Assembly: GCA_024291935.2 (NCBI GenBank)
Contig: CM044315.1
Span: 52,860,385 to 52,924,384, forward strand
Origin: Okapia johnstoni
Taxonomy: Eukaryota; Chordata; Mammalia; Artiodactyla; Giraffidae
Direction of reading: 5' to 3'
DNA: 64,000 nucleotides
In this document: positions 33,111 to 46,049 of the stretch, piece by piece
Position numbering within the stretch: position 1 is the first letter of the stretch
Layout: the number at the start of each line of letters is the position of its first letter
Made by a program: the position numbers and the translations under genes
The notes under the pieces: generated by a model
Database searches by the model: none
What the model saw: only the letters and a program-made list of their open reading frames with translations
Told to the model about the DNA's origin: nothing

Positions 33111-34975
33111 ATTGATTAAAAATCAAAGCCATTCTCATTGAAGTTAACTTGCTAATTTATACTAATTTACCTAATATGTAACTAATCTTCAACTTTTATA
33201 TATACATTACTCTCACTCTAGTTGTAAGTTATTGCGGCATTCAAGAATGCCAAGTTTAAGATGAGTTGCTTTGAGAGCAGAGATTACATACCAAAAAAAA
33301 AAAAATGTAACTCTAGGGGAGAATGCCTAGGATCTGCTTACTGGTAGCAGAAACAAAAGGTAAGACCTAGTAGACCTTTGCCTACTGTCGGAACAAAAGG
33401 AGGCCTTTGTAATCTCTTTTTACCTCTCTCTCCATCTACTTGCTTATAACTCACAGCATTATAAGAGGCATGCTTTCTAATGGAAACTGATTTAAGGAGC
33501 AAAACTTTTACCCTTGTATCTTTTATCCTTGGCATAGTTTCCAGCAGGCATTAAATTTTAGCAGAGAACTTAAATATAGATACTTAGAAGTGCTGAGTTG
33601 AATTATTAATATATTGTTGACTAATTGTAAATGAAAAACAGCATCGTTACAAAATAAAAACCTAGAAAACTAAAATAAAGAAAAATTCATAACCCTTACA
33701 CAAAAATGGTGCTAACACTTGGTAATATCTAACACTTGGTAGCAATAAGTAGATCTAAATAAATATTTAATTCATATAACTAGATGGAAAGGAGTGTTTA
33801 TTTCTTCCTGTGGAGATGTGCACTCAGTTGTCTTTAATCAAAGTACGGAAACTTGGGTTTCTCCAATTTTGAGAAGTACTACCGGGCAATGGCATTTATC
33901 CCTGAACGTGTATGGATCAAGAAGGTTAGCTACTTCTCCAGTGTGATTTGGCTGTGGTTATGGTGGCTGTTACGGTTGCTAGCTTTGGGATCATCTTTGT
34001 ACTTAAAGGTTTTTGGTCAATTTCTATTTGTATGACTTGGCTGGTATTGAACACTTTTAATTGTTCCTTTTTTCCACTATAAAGTTGTCCAGTCTAACTA
34101 GGCTAATATTAAGAAAGGTACAGGAGCATCACGAAAAGAGCATTTTTCTAACCATTTAATATGGTTTTAAGTTAACTGCCTTTGCCCTCAGTATTCCTCT
34201 TCTACTAGGTTAACCAGGGGCTAGATAACCAAAAGGGGATTATAAAGTTTTCAGGTTTTAGACTGCATATGACTTTATTCCTTCCCAATAGAATCTTAGA
34301 AGGTTTCAAAAGAATTCACTATTAATTCCATATAAAAAACAAATGTGTTAACCTTGAAAGTCATAAATCCTCCTTTTTTCTAATTATCTTTGACCTAGAA
34401 ACTGAAGCCAGGTTCCCCCATTTTCTCAGTTAAGATATTATTCATATGCTCATTTACCTTTGTGAAAACTAGAGTTGAAATTACCAATGCCACTTTTATT
34501 GAATCTAGTGATATTTACTTGGCCTTTAAAGGACAGGGCTTTGTCCACCAACTACTTAGATGACTAAGTCTTTTGGAGATAACCTCCACAATGTTTGACC
34601 ACATCTCTCTTTGGATGGATTGATGGGGGGAACTTTTCTCATACAAACCTATATTCATGCATATTACTATTAGAGTATTCTAGTTAATCATTGCAACCTG
34701 GCTATCTTTTCACAGGTTAAAATCACCTTAGCATCCAAGTAGGAACTAGTTCTTTTTCTTCTAGGCTCAACTCTGTGGAATTTTCCTCAATACTCACAAG
34801 AAAAAAAAAAGGGTTTAGATGAGTTTGTAGGTAAATACATGGAAATAATTTTTCTCCTCTTTTATAACAGAGCATGTAGGTTGTATATTATAGAGCTGAT
34901 ATCATTCTTTTTTAATACTACAATTATTCACACTTTCCTTAAGGGAAAAAAGAAAACTATTTACCTAGTTAAAAT
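33111..34975. other. Unassigned noncoding DNA
   Basis: No gene recognised. A-runs occur at 33293-33305 and 34800-34810. A minus-strand frame at 33338-33535 (65 codons) and a plus frame at 33853-34035 have no nameable family. Parts of 33820-34800 have the mixed composition of an old retroviral or retroposed segment, but I could not find a diagnostic motif. Confidence 0.4.
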
Positions 34976-35129
34976 TGTTACCCTTAGGGTGGGTGGGAGG
35001 AAGGCTCAAGAGAGAAGAGATATATGTATACATACTGCTAGTTTATATTGTTGTATGGAAGAAACCAATACAGCATTGTAAAGCAATTATTCTCCAATTA
35101 AAAATTAATTAAAAAAAACTGTTATCCTT
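34976..35129 (+). mobile_element. 134-bp L1 3' end with TSD
   Basis: The core element is 34986-35119: the last part of a ruminant L1 3'UTR (AAAGCAATTATTCTCCAATT, then an A-rich end). TSD: TGTTACCCTT at 34976-34985 and TGTTATCCTT at 35120-35129, one mismatch. Severely 5'-truncated insertion. Confidence 0.8.
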
Positions 35130-35799
35130 TATTTCCATACCTAGCAGAAAACTTGAACACAGCAGCTGCCCAAAAAGTTTGTGTTGAATCATATTGTTAA
35201 ACTATAACTTTTTAAAATGTGTACACTTAAAAATTTATTTCAATGGCCTGTCAATCTTCTTACCATGAAATAAAGAATAAGGCCTACTTGCTTAAAATCT
35301 CTGTGGGTAAATAGATGCCCGAGAAAATCACTTGGCAAGCTCCAAGTGGTAAAAAATATTAATTATAATTTTCAAGAAAAGCTCCTTAAAGTTGTGTATC
35401 TAATATTTTATAGTATAAGCTGGTTAAACACTTAAGATCAGGCAGCAACAGAAACTCAGGGATCACTTTCCTTGAATTCAATTCCCATGATCTCGGTTCA
35501 TATTGCACTAACAAGACTCGAGTCAAATCAAATTGAATTGCCATAGACATGTGCCCCTAAATTCTGCCTCTGCCCATCTTAGGTCAATACCCTTGTTGTC
35601 TCTGCCAGTAACTAAGAGCACTTAGGCAGAAACACAAATGGACTAAATAATAGGAGTAGAGACAAGGTCTAGTAGTATGGTCTTGTTATCTATGTGTTAA
35701 AATCTGTTTGATTCATTCCTTCTGTGAAAAATGATTAAACACAATATTTATTCCCACCAAGCATCAGGTATAGGTAAGTTACCTGAAGTTTTCCCTGAA
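35130..35799. other. Unique noncoding DNA
   Basis: No gene or repeat recognised. Confidence 0.5.
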
Positions 35800-36560
35800 C
35801 ATTTTTCTGAACACACTTGGCTTGTAACGGACTTCTAATTTTGATCATCCATCACGGTGAAACTAAAGCTGCCTATCAAGGTTTGACATTTGGGGTGCCA
35901 AATTAGATGACTTTATATGTCCAAATGGGGATAAGGTTGGAGCTGCCAAAATTGTACTCACTTGTGACCTAAATATCCATGAAAGAAAAAGCCAGTGCCA
36001 TTAAAAATTGTGTCATCTCCTCTTCATGATTCAGTAATGAAAGCTTGCTGGCCAGTGGTATGTCAGCTGAATTCTGTTTAATCATTGGAAATTGTGTGCA
36101 CTATATCTGTGAAGCCTAAATGGAAAAAGTTGCCACTGCAATTGCATCTTCTTCCTACCAATAAATCAATGTAGAGAAAGTAAAGAGAAAGAAGGCCATC
36201 TGACAGCTTTCCATCAAAACGCCAATCATAAATTAGCACTCACAGAGAACATATCACACAAGACTGTCTTTCAGGGACACTGAGTTAAGTAATAAAAAGA
36301 GATGCTTTAGTTTTAAACGGCTGCAATTCCAGACCTCTCCAACCTGATTTTCACAAGGCAAAGGGAACCACCCAGGGAGAAAGTTCACTCTATCTCTACA
36401 GGTAAACCTGTCTACCTTTCCTTTTTTTGAAATGTTTAAGAGCCTGATAGGTTTTATAACTGCAATTAGACAAAGCGATCTCTTTCACTGATAAGCATTT
36501 TTTAAGACTGTCCCTATAATATAAGGCAAGATGATTGTTTTCTCACTTTTTGAAAGAAAG
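35800..36560. promoter_or_regulatory. Candidate conserved noncoding element
   Basis: Non-repetitive, mixed-composition block free of recognisable transposon sequence and without an open frame. It retains several CpGs (near 35827, 35854, 36220, 36318 and 36475) in CpG-poor surroundings. It contains homeodomain-like TTTAATCATTGG and a C/EBP-like TGCAATTGCAT. Composition and motif content suggest an enhancer-type conserved element. This is an impression, not a measurement. Confidence 0.3.
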
Positions 36561-37743
36561 TACCATTGTATAAAATATGATTTTCAACTTGATGGGAGCA
36601 AGCCCCAGTGATTTAGGTGATATTGAATTGTTTCATAAGTTCACTGCATAAACCCAGAAAAAAAAATGCTGCTTTTGACAGCAAGAAAAGGCAGGCTTAC
36701 TTCCTAGATCAGGAGGTTAAAAATATACTTGTTCAAAACATACTCTGAACTCTGTGTTTCTTGCGTTTGGCATATAGAGTTTAAAATAATTAGGTACAAG
36801 GACAAATGAGTCCATATTTCAAAGACAAAGGAAAACAAAAACTAAATGTAATTAAAATTCAAATTTTAGAAAATCACTATTAACCTGACAAATATTTAAA
36901 ACCAATATATGAAATCAATGACTTTATAATAGTATAATAAAAACATTAAATTTTTTCCTCTCCCCTTTCCTTCAATATACCTGAAAACTTCCAACTATCT
37001 TCCACCTCTTGGTCTCTATACTCTTTTAATATAATGTAATATAGTCTACTATTTTTTTTTTTAAGAATCACAATGATATGGAAAACTATGAGGTACTGTA
37101 ATATCTCTAATCATGCAACTGTGTAACCTGGGAATTGTATTTTTATGCTCAAAGGCTTAAATTACATCATATTATGATTAGAGTTATTGAGAGCACTCTC
37201 CAACGTGTCAGTAGTCTGTTATAGAAGAACATGAAAATGGCCCCTTAAAAAAAAAAAAAAACGCAGGGTAATAAGAGATCTGAGAACTCATGAAGTTCAA
37301 CCTGTATCTGATATGGGAATATTCCTCAGACAGCACAGACAATGGTAATCGGGCCTCTGCTTGAGCATTTCCAATGAAAAGGTATGCATTAATTCAAAGG
37401 GGTGTCATTTTTGTCATGGGATAATTATAGTCATTAAAAATATTTTGCTTTTTATCAAAGGAAATACAAATTTAAAAAGTAAAATTTTGTCTTTGCTTTA
37501 GGCATGTCAGTCAGGGGCTCTGGGGTCCCTTCTTTCATCCACCACATTACACAGCTTTTCTATTGAAATCAACCTCTGGAACTAAACAGTTACCTCAAGT
37601 GTAGATTGACCAATGCAAATAAACTGGGCTAACTATCTCATTTAATCTTAAAAGTAAAATTCTCTCAAATAATAACTTTTGGTTATTTTGTGTAACAAAT
37701 AGTGTTCTGGAAAGAATTAGATGTCACTCACAAGTGGATACCT
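36561..37743. other. Unique noncoding DNA
   Basis: No gene or repeat recognised. An octamer-like ATGCAAAT lies at 37613-37620, and A-runs occur near 37246-37261. Confidence 0.45.
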
Positions 37744-37893
37744 GAAGTGTTTAAAGTGAAAGTGAAGTTGCTCAGTCATGTCTGACTCTTTGTGACCCCA
37801 TGGACTGTAGCCTACCAGGTTCCACCGTCCATGGGATTTTCCAGGCAAGAATACTGCTTGGGCTGCCATTTCCTTCTCCAGGAAATGTTTAAA
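37744..37893 (-). mobile_element. Bov-A monomer SINE with TSD
   Basis: The core element is 37756-37881, a single antisense Bov-A unit. TSD: GAAGTGTTTAAA (37744-37755) and GAAATGTTTAAA (37882-37893), one mismatch. Confidence 0.85.
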
Positions 37894-38699
37894 AGTTACT
37901 GTTACAAAGGGTGGGTGGCACTATATAAAACCGCTAAGAATTGGTGAAGCACTCCAGGGCTTGCAACAGAGGAGAGTTCTTACCTCCCATAGCCTGAAAA
38001 AGACAAGAGGATAGAGTGGTTTCTGCTACCCCATGAGCACAGTTTTAGTTGTAGCAGAGGGTTGCTTGAGACCGAAGTGACCCAGTTGGAGGAAGTTAGA
38101 AACTAAATGGGCTGTTCATCTAGCTTCCTTCCTTCTGATTTCCTATTGATACCTCTTATTAGTTAAATACAACCAGAAACCAGAAGCAGAATGCTCACTG
38201 ACACAATCCATAAAGATCAGCTATATGGGCACAGAGCCAGGCAGAGAAATGTGAACAGTGGACAAGAAGGTGCAAAGAAATATTGGCAAATTATGTACCA
38301 GAAACTATGCTAGATTATTATAATAGCCTCACACAGCACTTAATGAGATGAACTTTTAGTACATCAACAACATAACCCCAAAAGTCCCTATATTAATAGT
38401 CATGAGGAAAAAAAAATGATCTATGATATCACAGAGGCAGAAGTGACTACTAACACTGTGGACCTGATTCCATGGTCTCATGAATAAAATATTGTTTTTA
38501 ACTTGTGGTTCACTTGAAATATCCAGCTAATTTTACATCGAATATTGCTAGGCTGATCTTTTCATTTATGATACTGATAAAATTGTTTTTTTCAATTCAA
38601 AGTTTTACAATTTTTAAACCAAGTTGATTTCAATTCATTGTTACAGCATTTTCTCAATTCTCCTGCTCCCACCCTCATTATCACACAGAAAATATGTAA
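37894..38699. other. Unassigned, old-repeat-like in part
   Basis: 37920-38300 (AACAGAGGAGAG, GGTTGCTTGAGACC, CAACCAGAAACCAGAAGC, GGCACAGAGCCAGGCAG in order) resembles an old mammal-wide interspersed repeat, but I cannot name the family. The rest is unique. Confidence 0.35.
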
Positions 38700-39180
38700 G
38701 TAGTATAATTACTCTTTCTTATCAAAGAAAACCATTTCATTCCTACATGTCTTTTAGGACAACCTATTCTACTTTGTTTTAATCTCAGACAGTATCAACT
38801 TTTTTATAAACTCAAAGACGTTTCCTTCTTCATTTATCGCATTGCTGTTGTTTCTCTGATCTTCTTACCTGACTTCACCAGTAAATGAAATTCTAGCTTA
38901 AATTCCTAGTCCTCAATTGTTGAGTTTTTAATAATAACTGCCTTATAATTGGGATCTCCAGTCTATAACTCAATTTTGCCAAATTGGATTATTTTATCTG
39001 CCCCAGTATTTCAGAAACAAGATTTTTTATCATGTTCTCCATCTCTTACTCTGAAGCATGTTTCCTGAAGGGCAAGAGAATTCAAACTTTTGAAAATCAC
39101 AGTATCCATGTGGCTTTTTACTCAATATTTTAGTATAGGTCCTGGTACAATTTCTGGCTGATAGTAAAAGTTTGGCATGT
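38700..39180 (+). repeat. Possible L2 LINE relic
   Basis: The run CTCAAAGACGTTTCCTTCTT, then TGAAGGGCAAGAG and GGTCCTGGTACAATTTCTGG follows the order of a sense L2 3' region. Weak. Confidence 0.35.
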
Positions 39181-39639
39181 ATCTTTTGAGAAAGGCTGAA
39201 ATGCTGCCAAACATTACACTATCAACCCTCTGGCTCCCTGGATTGCCCTCAAACATTCACCTCGACAGTATCAGTCATAGAGCCGTTCTTATTTCATTCT
39301 GTATTGAAGATATTTGATTCAACTTGGACACTGTCCATCGATGTTTTTACCTCAGTTGGCTTTTTCAACACATGTCAAAATAGGTCATACATTCTGACCT
39401 ACATTTAGATGTGCTTTTCTATGAAGCCATCTTCAGAATAACAATGTCTAGCTGCATACTTTTTCTTCAAGCTTCCAACTTCACCCAATTCTTCTATTTC
39501 GCTATTTTTTGGCTTGGTCTTTCCCACCAGAAACTATTCTACTACTCACCTGGTTATTTCAAATCCCATTTAAATGTTAATTGTTTTAATTAAATATTTT
39601 ATAACTAAAGATATTTAAACGTTTTTCAAAGACATAACA
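39181..39639. other. Unique noncoding DNA
   Basis: No gene or clear repeat. T-rich toward the right. Confidence 0.45.
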
Positions 39640-40020
39640 AAGAACAGTAAAATAAAGACCACCAATTACTGTGGCGTTCCCTTTGTGCCATTCTATGATT
39701 CCAAGGAAACACACCATCTAAGGTAAACACTACCCTGAGTTTTATGATAGCATTTTCATTTTCTTGCTTTCTTCAAACACACACAAGCACACACACACTG
39801 TATATTTTTAACTTTATAAATGGAATCACGCTGGGTAAAACTTTTTGCAATTTCCTCTTAATGATGAATATTATCTTTGTTAGGTTTATCTGTGTAGATG
39901 CATAGGGCTATAAATTCTTTATTTACATTATAATATATCAAAATGTATCCTAACATTGATTCTGCTTTTCACTGAATTAGCTTTGTGTCTGCTACTATTC
40001 TAGTTACCTCTATTCAAGAT
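39640..40020. repeat. Possible old L1 3' relic
   Basis: TTTATAAATGGAATCACGCTGGG, seen in two parts near 39814-39833, and the following T-rich block recall old L1 3' regions. Includes a short ACACAC run at 39777-39800. Orientation not settled. Confidence 0.3.
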
Positions 40021-41113
40021 AAAACAATTGCCTAGGATAAGGTCAAATTCAGGCCTTACACATCATTTAGTTTTCTGTGAGTAAAGAGAATAAAAAAAAA
40101 TCCAATGAAGTTTAAAACAATCACTGGGTAAGCAAGACCAATTAGAAATAGTGACATATAAAGTCATATTTTCCTATGCAAAAAAAAAAAAAGTGCTTGA
40201 GAGGGTTAGGAAAGTAAACTTCTGACTCAAGTTACCTATGTTCTACCTGTAATCTAGAGAAAGCTTTTCATCTTTTTTCTTAGTTTCTCCTCTCATTTTA
40301 GAGACTAAACTTGTTCATATGTCAAAAATTTACTTTATTCTTCAATTAAATAACTATCTGAAATTGTACTAGACAGTAAGTTTATCATGAATATTATGCA
40401 CATCAAATACCTTAAAGAGGCCTTGGCAATGTGTTCTGATGGTTATGATTTTTGGAAAATTTGAAACAAACAACAGCAAAAAGGTTTACTTATGAATATC
40501 AATACTTTTTATCTTTTCTATGATAGCATTATAGTTACAACTATTGCTGGGAGATTCCACTACAAGTATGTTGAATTGAGATTGAGATATGAATTGAGGT
40601 TACACTGTGTCTATTTTCCAGGGATATACTCTTTTGATTTGTAGTAATTTTCTCTATATAGTTAGATACTGTTAGTCACAGAAGTCATGGTAGATATGTT
40701 AATAATGAAAACGTTGAAATGACTTCCAGGAAAACTATTGCTTCTGCTCACTCTAAAAACTAATCCAGCATTTTGACTCTAAAGAAGCAGAACCAGAGAT
40801 GGAGTCCAAATATGGAAAATATTCTCTGAATGCAAAATAAGTATGTGGAGAGTGGAGGGAAATTGAGAATTGAAACATACCAAGCCAAAAGCAAATTACT
40901 GAGTAATTCTTTCAATTGCCAAACAAGTAAGTAAAAAACTCAGGTTTTCAGATCCAAATTAAATGGATTTTTTCCTCCTGTCAGAAATACACTGATACGT
41001 GATAAAGAAGGACATACAGTTTCAAATGAATTATACAACAAAATAATTTCTGCATGTGTTATATACAAATTCAGTAGAAATTATTCTAGCAGTGAGGAGT
41101 AAAGTGAAATTTT
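40021..41113. other. Unique noncoding DNA
   Basis: No gene or repeat recognised. An A-run occurs near 40180-40192. Confidence 0.45.
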
Positions 41114-41324
41114 TTGTTGTTGTTCAGTCGCTAAGTCCTTTCTGACCCTTTGTGAACCCATGGACTGTACCATGAAAGGCTTCCATGTCCTTCACTATCT
41201 CTCAGAGTTTGCTCAAACTCATGTCCATTGAGTCGGTGATGCCATCCAACCATCTCATTCTCTGTCTCCCACTTCTCCTCCTACCCTTAACCTTTCCTAG
41301 TATCAGAGTCTTTTCCAATGAGCC
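41114..41324 (-). mobile_element. BovB 3' end with (CAA)n-type tail
   Basis: Antisense BovB 3' end (TTCAGTCGCTAAGTCCTTTC through GAGTCTTTTCCAATGAG). The tail in sense is ACAACAACAA and not the ACTGA repeats of the other copies. No TSD resolved. Confidence 0.85.
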
Positions 41325-42049
41325 TTTTTTTTTTTAGATCATTCTAAAGTCAGCAATGCACTGAGTGAAAGATACATTTTGAAAAGAAATAAAGTAGTCT
41401 TGAATTATTCGCTAATCTAACAAATGTTTTTTTCACATTGGAAAATATTTAATTTTTTACTGATTTCACACAAAATACTGATATTGACAAAGATAACATA
41501 TTCATAATAAGCCACTGCAGTGAGGAGACATGAATGACAAATTGTCTAAAGAGTATTATCAATTCAAAGTGTTAAACATGAGTCACTCCAAAAGAATACC
41601 TGAAATACTCAGAAATCTTACAATATATGAAAAAAACCTGGCAAAAGTTTTCTTAACTTTGACAGCAATCCAAAAAGTTGTATGGCTTTACCACAAATAG
41701 TGAGGCTAAGAGAATCTTTTCTAAAACTCTCAGACCAAAAAAAAAAAAAAAAACCTCACAGGAAGATTGAATTATCTTTCCATTCTATTTATAAAGTAAA
41801 TGACAAAACCATTATCATAGGAAGAGATGGTCATATAACAAGTAACAAGAAAAAAATAGAATTTTAGAGATATCTTAATAAAATATTTTTTCTGTATTTG
41901 GCATCTTTTATGTCTTGGCTTGATTTTTTAAAAATATATAACTAGTAATTATTTCTTATTCTAATAAATATTCACTTTAATACTTTATTTTATACTTGTT
42001 ATTTTACATTTTTTGAGTTCCCCAAACTATATATTTATTACTTTGCTAT
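41325..42049. other. Unique noncoding DNA
   Basis: A+T-rich. Holds an 18-base A-run at about 41736-41753 with no processed-gene sequence upstream that I recognise. Confidence 0.45.
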
Positions 42050-42169
42050 TTTTTTTTTTTTGGCTGCACCATACGGCATGTGGGATCTTAGTTTCCTGAC
42101 CAGGGATTGAAGTCATACCCCTGCATTGAAAGTGCCAAGTCTTAACCATTGGACTGGCAAGAAAGTCAC
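42050..42169 (-). mobile_element. CHR-type SINE, antisense
   Basis: T-run, then TGGCTGCACCATACGGCATG, TGACCAGGGATTGAAGTC and CTTAACCATTGGACTGGC: complement of the CHR family. Confidence 0.8.
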
Positions 42170-42293
42170 TCCAAACTACATAAATTTCTGCTCTACATAA
42201 TCTCAATTTATACCCATCACATAGTAGTGACAAAATACATATTAGCAAATATTGGCATTCATAGCTCATTTATACATGTGTATGTATACATGT

Positions 42294-42506
42294 GGGATTC
42301 CCAGGTAGCGTAGTGATAAAGAATCCACCTGCTAATGCAGGAGAGGCAAGATATGCGAGTTAAATCCCTGGGTCAGGAAGATCCTCTGGAGTAGGAAATG
42401 GCAACCCATTCTAATATTCTTGCCTGGAAAATTCCATGGACAGAGGAGCCTGGCAGGCTAAAGTCTACGGTGTCACAAAGAGTTGAACCTGGCTTAGCAA
42501 CTGAGC
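42294..42506 (+). mobile_element. Bov-tA SINE
   Basis: tRNA-Glu-like head (GGGATTCCCAGGTAGCGTAG) and Bov-A body, ending CTTAGCAACTGAGC and a short CA run to 42516. No TSD resolved. Confidence 0.88.
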
Positions 42507-42516
42507 ACACACACAC

Positions 42517-43046
42517 TTATATGTACAAGTATAGGTGATTATGCATCTGTTCCATGTATATAGACACATTAGTGAAAAACTAATGTACGTTTTTATAAAT
42601 ATTCACTTTAAATTTCATGTAGTCTCTGTTAATAATTCAGATAATTGTTTAGTTTGCATTTGGATTAAGCTGAGTAACAAAATAAAGGCATAAATGATTT
42701 TTAGTCTAGACAGTCAGACTGAACAGGAATAGAAAGTTTATAAAAGACCAGTAGTCTCCATAAAATGAATCACAAATACTACTTTGCCCAGAGTAAAAGA
42801 ATACTATATAATTACATATATGTGCACATATATATATATACATGAACACTTAAAAATAAGAGAATTTTTTAAAGAGACTTGAAGCAGGAATCACAGTATT
42901 TAAAATCCTGAATTGTAGAGAAGAAAATATAGTTCTCAAATATGAATGTATTCATGGATATATGCCATGACAATTTTTGACTCAAATATAACATGTTTGC
43001 ATAACTATCAAAGTATTCTATAAGCTTCTGACTTATGAGCAGAGAT
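42517..43046. other. Unique noncoding DNA
   Basis: A+T-rich with an alternating purine-pyrimidine run (ATATGTGCACATATATAT) at 42825-42842. Confidence 0.45.
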
Positions 43047-43351
43047 AGTTTATATCACCGAGAAGGCAGTGGCACTCCACTCCAGTACTCTTGCCTGGAA
43101 AATCCCATGGACGGAGGAGCCTGGTAGGCTTCAGTCCATGGGGTCGCTAAGAGTCGGACGACTGAGCGACTTCACTTTCATTTTTCCCTTTCATGCACTG
43201 GAGAAGGAAATGGCAACCCACTCCAGTATTCTTGCCTGGAGAATCCCAGGGATGGCAGAGCCTGGTGGGCTGCCGTCTATGGGGTCGCACAGAGTCGGAC
43301 GCGACTGAAGCGTCTTAGCAGCAGCAGCAGCAGCAGCAGCAGTTTATATCA
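43047..43351 (+). mobile_element. BOV-A2 SINE with TSD
   Basis: The core element is 43058-43340: two Bov-A monomers and an (AGC)n tail. A perfect 11-bp TSD, AGTTTATATCA, lies at 43047-43057 and 43341-43351. CpGs are still frequent, consistent with a young copy. Confidence 0.95.
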
Positions 43352-43924
43352 AAACTATATCACCTGGAATTTTTCTACTCATGCTACAAGGAAAAAATAA
43401 AAGCAATGCTTGTTGCACTGTGTTGGACACATTGTCTTGAAAAGAACTGCTATCAATTTTTGAAGTTTCAAGAATGAAACTTAAAAATATAGCTTGTCAG
43501 AAAAACATAGTGTAGATGTTTGTGATACTGCAGTAGAATAAGAATTTCATGTTATTAGAACAGATGACAGTTCAATCCAGTGAAAACAATGCCATTTGAA
43601 ATATATTAGATCTATGTAGTATCTATTTTACATAAAATAGATTTTACACGAAAGTACACACAGCATGGGTATACATGTAATTTAACACTTCAAAAGTTAA
43701 TGTCTTTGTCACTATTCACAATACAAAGTATGAAAAGCAATTTTGTGGTGGCTTTAAAAGTATTTTTAAATGACTATATGACAGTTATGCCGTGTTGTTT
43801 TATATATCACAAAGATAGTCATTCGACACAGCATGAAACAAAGTGTTATTGCTGGGTCTACTATAATTCAGTATCATTTGTTCAAAGTCCTTCGAACAAG
43901 TAGTGATTTAGAGAAAAGTATTAT
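43352..43924. other. Unique noncoding DNA
   Basis: No gene or repeat recognised. Confidence 0.5.
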
Positions 43925-44095
43925 AAACTCCAGAGTCAAAAGGCCTAACTTTGAATCTTGATCTTGCCCTTAAGGTTGCGTGATCTTAAGCAAATTGACT
44001 AAATTCTCTGACCACTTTGTTTGCTATGAAACTGTCAATAATGTTTGCCTTTTAAGTTTTATTGTGAGAATTAAATCAAATATGAAAAGGCACAT
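43925..44095 (+). repeat. MIR SINE relic
   Basis: Sense MIR: CTCCAGAGTCAAAAGGCC, GCGTGATCTTAAGCAAATTG, TTGTGAGAATTAAATCAAAT in order. Confidence 0.7.
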
Positions 44096-45184
44096 TATGG
44101 GCTATGTACTCTCATCTTTGGTGAAATTTCAGGCTCACTTCTCCTTTATTCCTTCCATAAAACCTCATGGGAGAAAATTATTAGTAATGAAGGCAATAAT
44201 AATGATATTAAAAGAGGCACAATCTATATACAACCTTATGCTATAGATATTTTTTCATAGACGGAACAAAAATGTCAAAATCCTTGTTCAATGCTCTTGA
44301 GTTTTTAGGGAACTTATAGAAAATTACCAAGGAGGCCAATTTGTCTCTAATAATCTAACTTAAGACATTGACAAAAAATTATAGATATGTATGTTCAACT
44401 GGAAATAGCTAGTGTAGAGAATAGAAGCCAGCTATAATGTCTGTATCTTTCTGGAATGTATATACTTCAAAGAACTTCAGCAATAGTAAACACTTTGCAG
44501 ACAATTTGGTATCTTAGTGTTTACCATATATCAGTGAAAGTGCTAATGCTTTAGTTTCTCTACATCTACGTATGTGAGTATGCTCATTCTAGACCAAAAT
44601 GGATTCAGGACAATGAAGAAAAACTAACCAAGCAAAAGCATATGGTGAGGAAGAGATCCTCCTTCCATCCAGATGTGAGGGAAGAAAGATGAGTAAAGAA
44701 AATCATTGAACCACATATGCTTAATGCTCTGGACTCTCTATTTTAATCATAACAGAAGCAAAATCATGAATGAAAACCTGACTAGAAGTAAAATCAGTAG
44801 GAGTCCTAAATTACCACAAGTCAAACATCTCAATGCCTTGACAATGAATAGATATAGTCAAATATATGACTGAAAGCAGTAAACAAAGACAGGTTTGAAA
44901 AATGCTTCTTTATTTTCATGGAAACTAAAATGAAGATATCAAACTTTTGGGGAAAAAAAAAACTTTATCAGTTTTTCCTAAAGAAGAGAAAGGAACTATG
45001 TAAAGGAGCATATAACTACACTATACTACAAGAGAAATAAATTTTCATCAACTGTTGTCAATATGCCTACCAAAATGTTTAAATAAAAATTCAAACATAG
45101 GTACTGTTTACAGGTGTCTTATTCTTCCTATCTGAAATAGATTTGCAGATAAAAATTCAAATTAAACAGCACCAAATGTGCTCC
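44096..45184. other. Unique noncoding DNA
   Basis: No gene or repeat recognised; A-run near 44953-44962. Confidence 0.5.
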
Positions 45185-45320
45185 AGGCATATATAGCAAT
45201 CATATTGGCATGTTATTTCTTTAATCTTCCCAAGAATTCTGTGAGATACCAATTTTACATTTTTGGGGTGAGGAAAATGAGGTGTGAAGAAACAAGTAAC
45301 TTGCATAAAGTTATCATACC
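45185..45320 (-). repeat. MIR SINE relic
   Basis: Antisense MIR: TTTAATCTTCCCAAGAATTC, AATTTTACATTTTTGGGGTG, AGAAACAAGTAACTTGCATA in order. Confidence 0.6.
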
Positions 45321-45400
45321 CTTACGAAATGACAGTATTTGCTTCTTCATTTTTGTGAAAGTCTGTATACAATTGGAAATCTCCTAAATATTTTGTATGC

Positions 45401-46007
45401 AGTTCAGTTCAGTTGCTCAGTCATGTCCAACTCTTTGCGACCCCATGGACTGCAGCATGCCAGGCCTCCCTATCCATCACCAACTGCCAAAGTTTACCCA
45501 AACCCATGTCCATTGAGTCGGTTATACCATCCAACCATATCATCCTCTGTTGTCCCCTTCTCCTCCTGCCCTCAATCTTTTCCAGCATCAGGGTCTTCTC
45601 AAATGAGTCAGCTCTTTGCATCAGGTGGCTAAAGTATTGAAGTTTCAGCTTCAACATCAGTCCTTCCAATGAACACCCAGGAGTGATCTCCTTTAGGATG
45701 GACTGGTTGGATCTCCTTGCAGTCCAAGGGACTAAGAGTCTTCTCCAACACCACAGTTCAAAAGTATCAATTCTTCAGTGCTCAGCTTTCTTTACAGTCC
45801 AACTTTCACATCCATACATGACTACTGGAAAAACCATGGCCTTGACTAAACGGACCTTTGTTGAAAAAGTAATGTCTCTATTTTTTAATACGCTGTCTAG
45901 GTTTGTCATAACTTTCCTTCCAAGGAATAAGCGTCTTTTAGTTTCATGGCTGCAATCACCATCTGCAGTGATTTTGGAGCCCCAGAAAATAAAGTCAGCC
46001 ACTGTTT
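45401..46007 (-). mobile_element. BovB LINE, 5'-truncated
   Basis: The last ~607 bases of BovB in antisense, from the CAGTTCAGTT end to CAGCCACTGTTT. Contains decayed C-terminal codons (GCESWTVKKAE on the minus strand near 45790). No TSD resolved. Confidence 0.93.
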
Positions 46008-46049
46008 AATTCACCAGTAATATTAGCAGTATCTATAGGTTTCTTTGTG

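Noticed and set aside
33853..34050. Glycine/tyrosine-rich keratin-associated-type codons or a membrane-protein scrap
   Set aside because: The pattern appears only for a few codons in one frame and a different weak pattern appears in another. Neither extends.
41114..41324. Bov-tA SINE
   Set aside because: It lacks a tRNA head and extends further into BovB 3' sequence than a SINE would, so it is a truncated BovB.
41736..41753. A-run as the tail of a processed pseudogene
   Set aside because: No gene-like sequence or TSD upstream. The same applies to the A-run near 47514-47530.
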